64,000 bases of DNA from an uncultured Alistipes sp. (GTDB lineage Bacteria > Bacteroidota > Bacteroidia > Bacteroidales > Rikenellaceae), in assembly GCA_947591475.1 (NCBI GenBank), contig CANQDE010000005.1, positions 1-64,000 on the forward strand, in the 5' to 3' direction. The notes below the pieces were generated by a model, which did no database searches, was not told where the DNA came from, and saw nothing but the letters and a program-made list of their open reading frames with translations. Both the position numbers and the translations under genes were made by a program. Within the stretch, counting starts at the first letter, position 1, and the number at the start of each line of letters is the position of its first letter. Shown one piece after another: positions 61,155 to 64,000 of the stretch.

Positions 61155-62573
61155 ATGTTGACCAATACACAGACTAACAATGACATCTGGCAGAACTGCC
61201 TCGATTCGATCAAATCCTGCATTCCGTCGGAGGAGTTCGAGAAGTGGTTCGAGCCCATCGTTCCGTTGCGATTCGACGGGACGACGCTGCGTCTGTGCAT
61301 CCCCAACAAGAGCTATTACGACAAGATCGAGAAGGACTACATCTCGTTCCTGCGTCCGATCATCTCCCAGTTCTACGGCCAACAAACCAAGCTGTATTAT
61401 GCCGTGCAACGCCCCGCGATGCCGGCTACGAACGCAACGATGGACTCCGCAGAGACGGACATGACCGCGATCTCGCATTTCAACACGCAGACCAACACGG
61501 AAAACATCAAAAATCCGTTCGTCATCCCGGGCGTCAAAAAAATCATCATCGATCCGCAACTCAATGCGAATTTGACGTTCGATACCTTCATCGAGGGCGA
61601 ATGCAACCGGTTGGCCCGTTCCGCCGGTATGTCCGTCGCCGTCAATCCGGGCAATACGCCGTTCAATCCGCTCTATATCTGGGGCGATTCGGGACTGGGC
61701 AAAACCCACGTCATGCAAGCCATCGGACACGAAGTCCGGCAACGGCATCCCGAGCTGCGGGTGCTCTATGTCTCGATGAACAAATTCCAGGCACAGTTCC
61801 AGACCGCTTATAAAAAGGGTGAAATTCCCGATTTCATCCATTTTTACCAGATGATCGACGTGCTGCTCATCGACGACATCCAGGAACTGACGGGTAAAAC
61901 GGGAACACAAAATGCGTTTTTCAATATCTTCAACCATCTGCAACTGGCCGGCAAACAGCTCGTCCTCACATCGGACAAGCCGCCCGTGGAGTTGAAGGAC
62001 ATCGAAGAACGGCTGCTGACCCGTTTCAAGTGGGGGCTTTCGGCCCAGATCGGGCAACCCGACTACGACACGAAGGTGAAGATCATCCGCGCCAAAGCGA
62101 AAAAGCTCGGGGCTGACATTTCGGACGAGGTCGTAACTTTCTTGGCGAACAACATTTCGGCCAATGTGCGCGAAATCGAAGGGGCGCTCTCGCTATTGTT
62201 GGCGAACGTTTCGTTCCTCGGTCGAAAGATTACCATTTCGCTCGCCAAAGAGATCTTGAAGGTGTATGTGCAACTCTACCAGAAAGATATCACCATCGAC
62301 CACATCATCGAGGTGGTATGCGACTACCTTCATCTGGATTTCAACCGGTTCAATTCGACGGAACGCACCCGCGAAATCGCCCAAGCCCGTCAAATAGCCA
62401 TGTATTTGGCCAAGCAGCATACAAAAGCGCCGCTTACGACGATCGGTGCGGCAATCGGAGGACGCAACCATGCGACGGTGTTACACTCGTGCAAAGCGGT
62501 CTCCAATCTGCTCGATACCGACAAAGCCTTCCGCCGACAGGTCGAAGAGATCGAAAAACTCGTGCTCGCCTGA
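61155..62573 (+). CDS. dnaA: Chromosomal replication initiator protein DnaA
   Basis: 472 residues from the ATG at 61155 (MLTNTQTNNDIWQNCL). Domain I has EEFEKWFEPIVPL; the AAA+ core has Walker A WGDSGLGKTHVMQAIGHEV and Walker B VLLIDDIQEL; the C-terminal HTH has GAAIGGRNHATVLHSCKAV, the DnaA signature. It opens the replication origin. In-frame extension to 61125 gives a non-family lead. Confidence 0.97.
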   Translation: MLTNTQTNNDIWQNCLDSIKSCIPSEEFEKWFEPIVPLRFDGTTLRLCIPNKSYYDKIEKDYISFLRPIISQFYGQQTKLYYAVQRPAMPATNATMDSAETDMTAISHFNTQTNTENIKNPFVIPGVKKIIIDPQLNANLTFDTFIEGECNRLARSAGMSVAVNPGNTPFNPLYIWGDSGLGKTHVMQAIGHEVRQRHPELRVLYVSMNKFQAQFQTAYKKGEIPDFIHFYQMIDVLLIDDIQELTGKTGTQNAFFNIFNHLQLAGKQLVLTSDKPPVELKDIEERLLTRFKWGLSAQIGQPDYDTKVKIIRAKAKKLGADISDEVVTFLANNISANVREIEGALSLLLANVSFLGRKITISLAKEILKVYVQLYQKDITIDHIIEVVCDYLHLDFNRFNSTERTREIAQARQIAMYLAKQHTKAPLTTIGAAIGGRNHATVLHSCKAVSNLLDTDKAFRRQVEEIEKLVLA

Positions 62574-62627
62574 CCTCCGCATTCCGCCGGAAACGCGGTC
62601 AAAAGAGCATTTCACTTGACAACAACA

Positions 62628-62664
62628 AAAACTTTCCGATTCGATCGGAAAGTTTTCTTTTTTT
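62628..62664 (+). terminator. Terminator of dnaA
   Basis: AAAACTTTCCGAT/ATCGGAAAGTTTT, a 13-bp perfect stem with a TCG loop, followed by CTTTTTTTTG. The rest of the dnaA-to-next-gene gap (to about 62780) shows no gene. Confidence 0.95.
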
Positions 62665-62782
62665 GTATCCAGCGGCCCCCTTTTCGCCCTCCTTCGACCG
62701 ATCGAATGCGCTCCTAACGGAAGTTCCGACCGCAACGCCTACAAAAATCGCATTCGACCGATGCAAATCCACAAAAATTTGT

Positions 62783-62790
62783 TAACTTTG
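62783..62790 (+). promoter_or_regulatory. -7 box for the small exported protein
   Basis: TAACTTTG, exact consensus. Transcription would start near 62797, after the first in-frame ATG (62792), so translation must begin at a later ATG, most likely 62843. Confidence 0.55.
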
Positions 62791-62842
62791 AATGAAAATT
62801 TTTCCGACTGAATACCGGTATCGCCTAATTCCACCTATTCCG

Positions 62843-63337
62843 ATGACCCTAAAAATCCGAATGCGAACCACGAAGAAAAAAGATCGCCGATGGATGATCC
62901 TCGGAGCATTGCTGTGCAGCATCGCCACGTTGCAGGCACAGGAGCCGGTCGCGATAGGACAAAACCGAGAGCTGCCAATCGCCCCCGCAGTTGAAGCGCC
63001 GCAACCGATTATCGAATTGAAAAGGCTATCTTACAGACAATTGCTTGAAAAGACCAATCCACACGATCGGGAACGACGCATGATAAAGGAAGCCCTGGCT
63101 CGACGAGCTCAAGAACAGTCGATAATCGTACAACAACCTGCCCTCTGCCGACAAGAGGTGGGAACGTCCATCGAACTATGGCGGTTCAGGATAGGCAACA
63201 CTCCGAGCAATCGAAGTGTATTTCCGGATGCCGGTTTGGATGCTCGAACTTTGCACTTTCCGCTGCCACGCAATATGACACCCGGGAACCGCATAACAGG
63301 GAGCAGGGTGGCACCGAATGGGCAAATCAAACGGTAA
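62843..63337 (+). CDS. Small exported protein of unknown function
   Basis: 164 residues from 62843. A basic lead (MTLKIRMRTTKKKDRR) precedes the hydrophobic segment WMILGALLCSIATLQAQ, probably a signal peptide cut after LQA. The mature part is rich in Pro, Arg and Gln (APAVEAPQPIIELKRL) with one central helical stretch (DRERRMIKEALARRAQEQ) and no recognised domain. It lies 55 bases before recA but the composition does not suggest a role in repair. Confidence 0.6.
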   Translation: MTLKIRMRTTKKKDRRWMILGALLCSIATLQAQEPVAIGQNRELPIAPAVEAPQPIIELKRLSYRQLLEKTNPHDRERRMIKEALARRAQEQSIIVQQPALCRQEVGTSIELWRFRIGNTPSNRSVFPDAGLDARTLHFPLPRNMTPGNRITGSRVAPNGQIKR

Positions 63338-63392
63338 CAACTCGATAACCGAATCAATTAAAATAATAATTTAGATAAAACGATAAACAAAA

Positions 63393-64000
63393 TGGCTGAA
63401 AAAACACAAGTGAACGCAGACAAGCTCAAAGTGCTGAATGCGGTAATGGAAAAGATCGAAAAGGATTTCGGCAAAGGTTCCATCATGCGCATGAACTCCG
63501 AGGAGATCGCCGATATTCCGGTCATTCCGACCGGTTCGATCACCCTCGACATGGCGCTCGGCGTGGGCGGTTATCCCAAAGGCCGCGTCATCGAGATTTA
63601 CGGACCCGAATCTTCGGGCAAAACGACCTTGGCTATCCACGCCATCGCCGAAGCGCAAAAAGCGGGCGGCATTGCCGCATTCATCGACGCCGAACACGCC
63701 TTCGACAGTTTTTATGCCCAGAAATTGGGGGTAGATGTCGACAATCTGCTGATTTCGCAGCCCGACAACGGCGAACAAGCCCTTGAAATCGCCGATTCGC
63801 TGATTCGTTCCAGCGCCATCGACATCATCGTCATCGACTCGGTGGCCGCACTCACTCCGAAAGCCGAAATCGAAGGCGAAATGGGCGATTCGAAGATGGG
63901 GTTGCAGGCCCGACTGATGTCGCAGGCTCTGCGCAAACTCACATCGAGCATCTCGAAGACCAAAACTGTCTGCATCTTCATCAACCAGCTGCGCGACAAA
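63393..64000 (+). CDS. recA: Recombinase A, 5' part
   Basis: The first 202 codons of RecA, cut by the window end. It starts [31 protein letters not shown] is Walker [22 protein letters not shown] is Walker B with the L1 region start, and INQLRDK is near the end of the visible part. It drives strand exchange and SOS induction. The start is at 63393; the gene must continue to the right. Confidence 0.97.

Noticed and set aside
1..64000. CRISPR array or full defence island
   Set aside because: No regularly spaced direct repeats and no cas, restriction or toxin-antitoxin genes were found; the only defence-type gene is the broken SIR2-like one.

Overview
The window is a bacterial chromosome segment from the Bacteroidales, most likely a Rikenellaceae/Alistipes-type gut organism. 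The evidence is the many promoters of the Bacteroidetes form (TTTG, about 19-20 bases, TAnnTTTG), the lack of Shine-Dalgarno-like leaders, the Bacteroidetes families (carboxypeptidase-regulatory-domain TonB receptor, FISUMP-type lipoprotein, VorB-type ferredoxin oxidoreductase, serC-serA-DUF1015 block, rSAM/lipoprotein pair) and a fairly GC-rich, densely packed gene layout. The genus is an inference; no rRNA is present.

Layout. 1-5,200 is an accessory scar: an eroded tyrosine-recombinase gene, an eroded HTH excision-type gene, a TonB-dependent-receptor-like gene, a leftover carboxypeptidase-regulatory fragment and an AT-rich SIR2-domain gene broken by at least three frameshifts. 5,200-19,400 mixes catabolism (mannonate oxidoreductase and dehydratase), small stress membrane proteins, a SLOG protein, a PPi-type phosphofructokinase, a cold-shock protein, the uncharacterised small-lipoprotein/radical-SAM pair, an SPFH protein with an Arc-like partner, a sirtuin, tRNA-Pro(CGG), a surface lipoprotein, a double-CDGSH protein and nfeD-floA. 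Two clusters of perfect hairpins lie in the longest gene-free gaps (12.7 and 16.9 kb).

19,400-32,500 carries TrkH potassium transport flanked by an orphan sensor-like membrane protein and a SPOR-like protein, mtaB, then a tightly overlapping forward run (metal ABC permease, LptF/G, ribBA, VOC, fmt), a peroxiredoxin, a ferritin-like protein, a candidate structured RNA and a Sel1-repeat protein. 32,500-39,000 holds two reverse operons: vor (ferredoxin-dependent 2-oxoacid oxidoreductase) and serC-serA-DUF1015. 39,000-44,000 is a forward housekeeping run, yicC-gmk-nadD-ddl-DUF3109-M23, with one-to-four-base overlaps; nadD carries an unusual C-terminal TPR-like extension.

44,000-64,000 contains a PLP-binding protein, a C69 dipeptidase, lpdA, truA, a long forward cluster (dapB-lepB-yigZ-uvrA-M16 protease-methyltransferase-MazG), a BlaR/BlaI-type sensor-repressor pair with two matching operators, phosphoglucomutase, dnaA with an AT-rich upstream region, a small exported protein and the start of recA, which runs off the window end.

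Most of the window is core genome. The parts most worth a second look are the candidate structured RNA at 31.2-31.4 kb, the rSAM/lipoprotein pair, the BlaI-type operators with an M56-ExbD-like fusion sensor, the NadD-TPR fusion, the hairpin clusters and the wrecked SIR2 gene.
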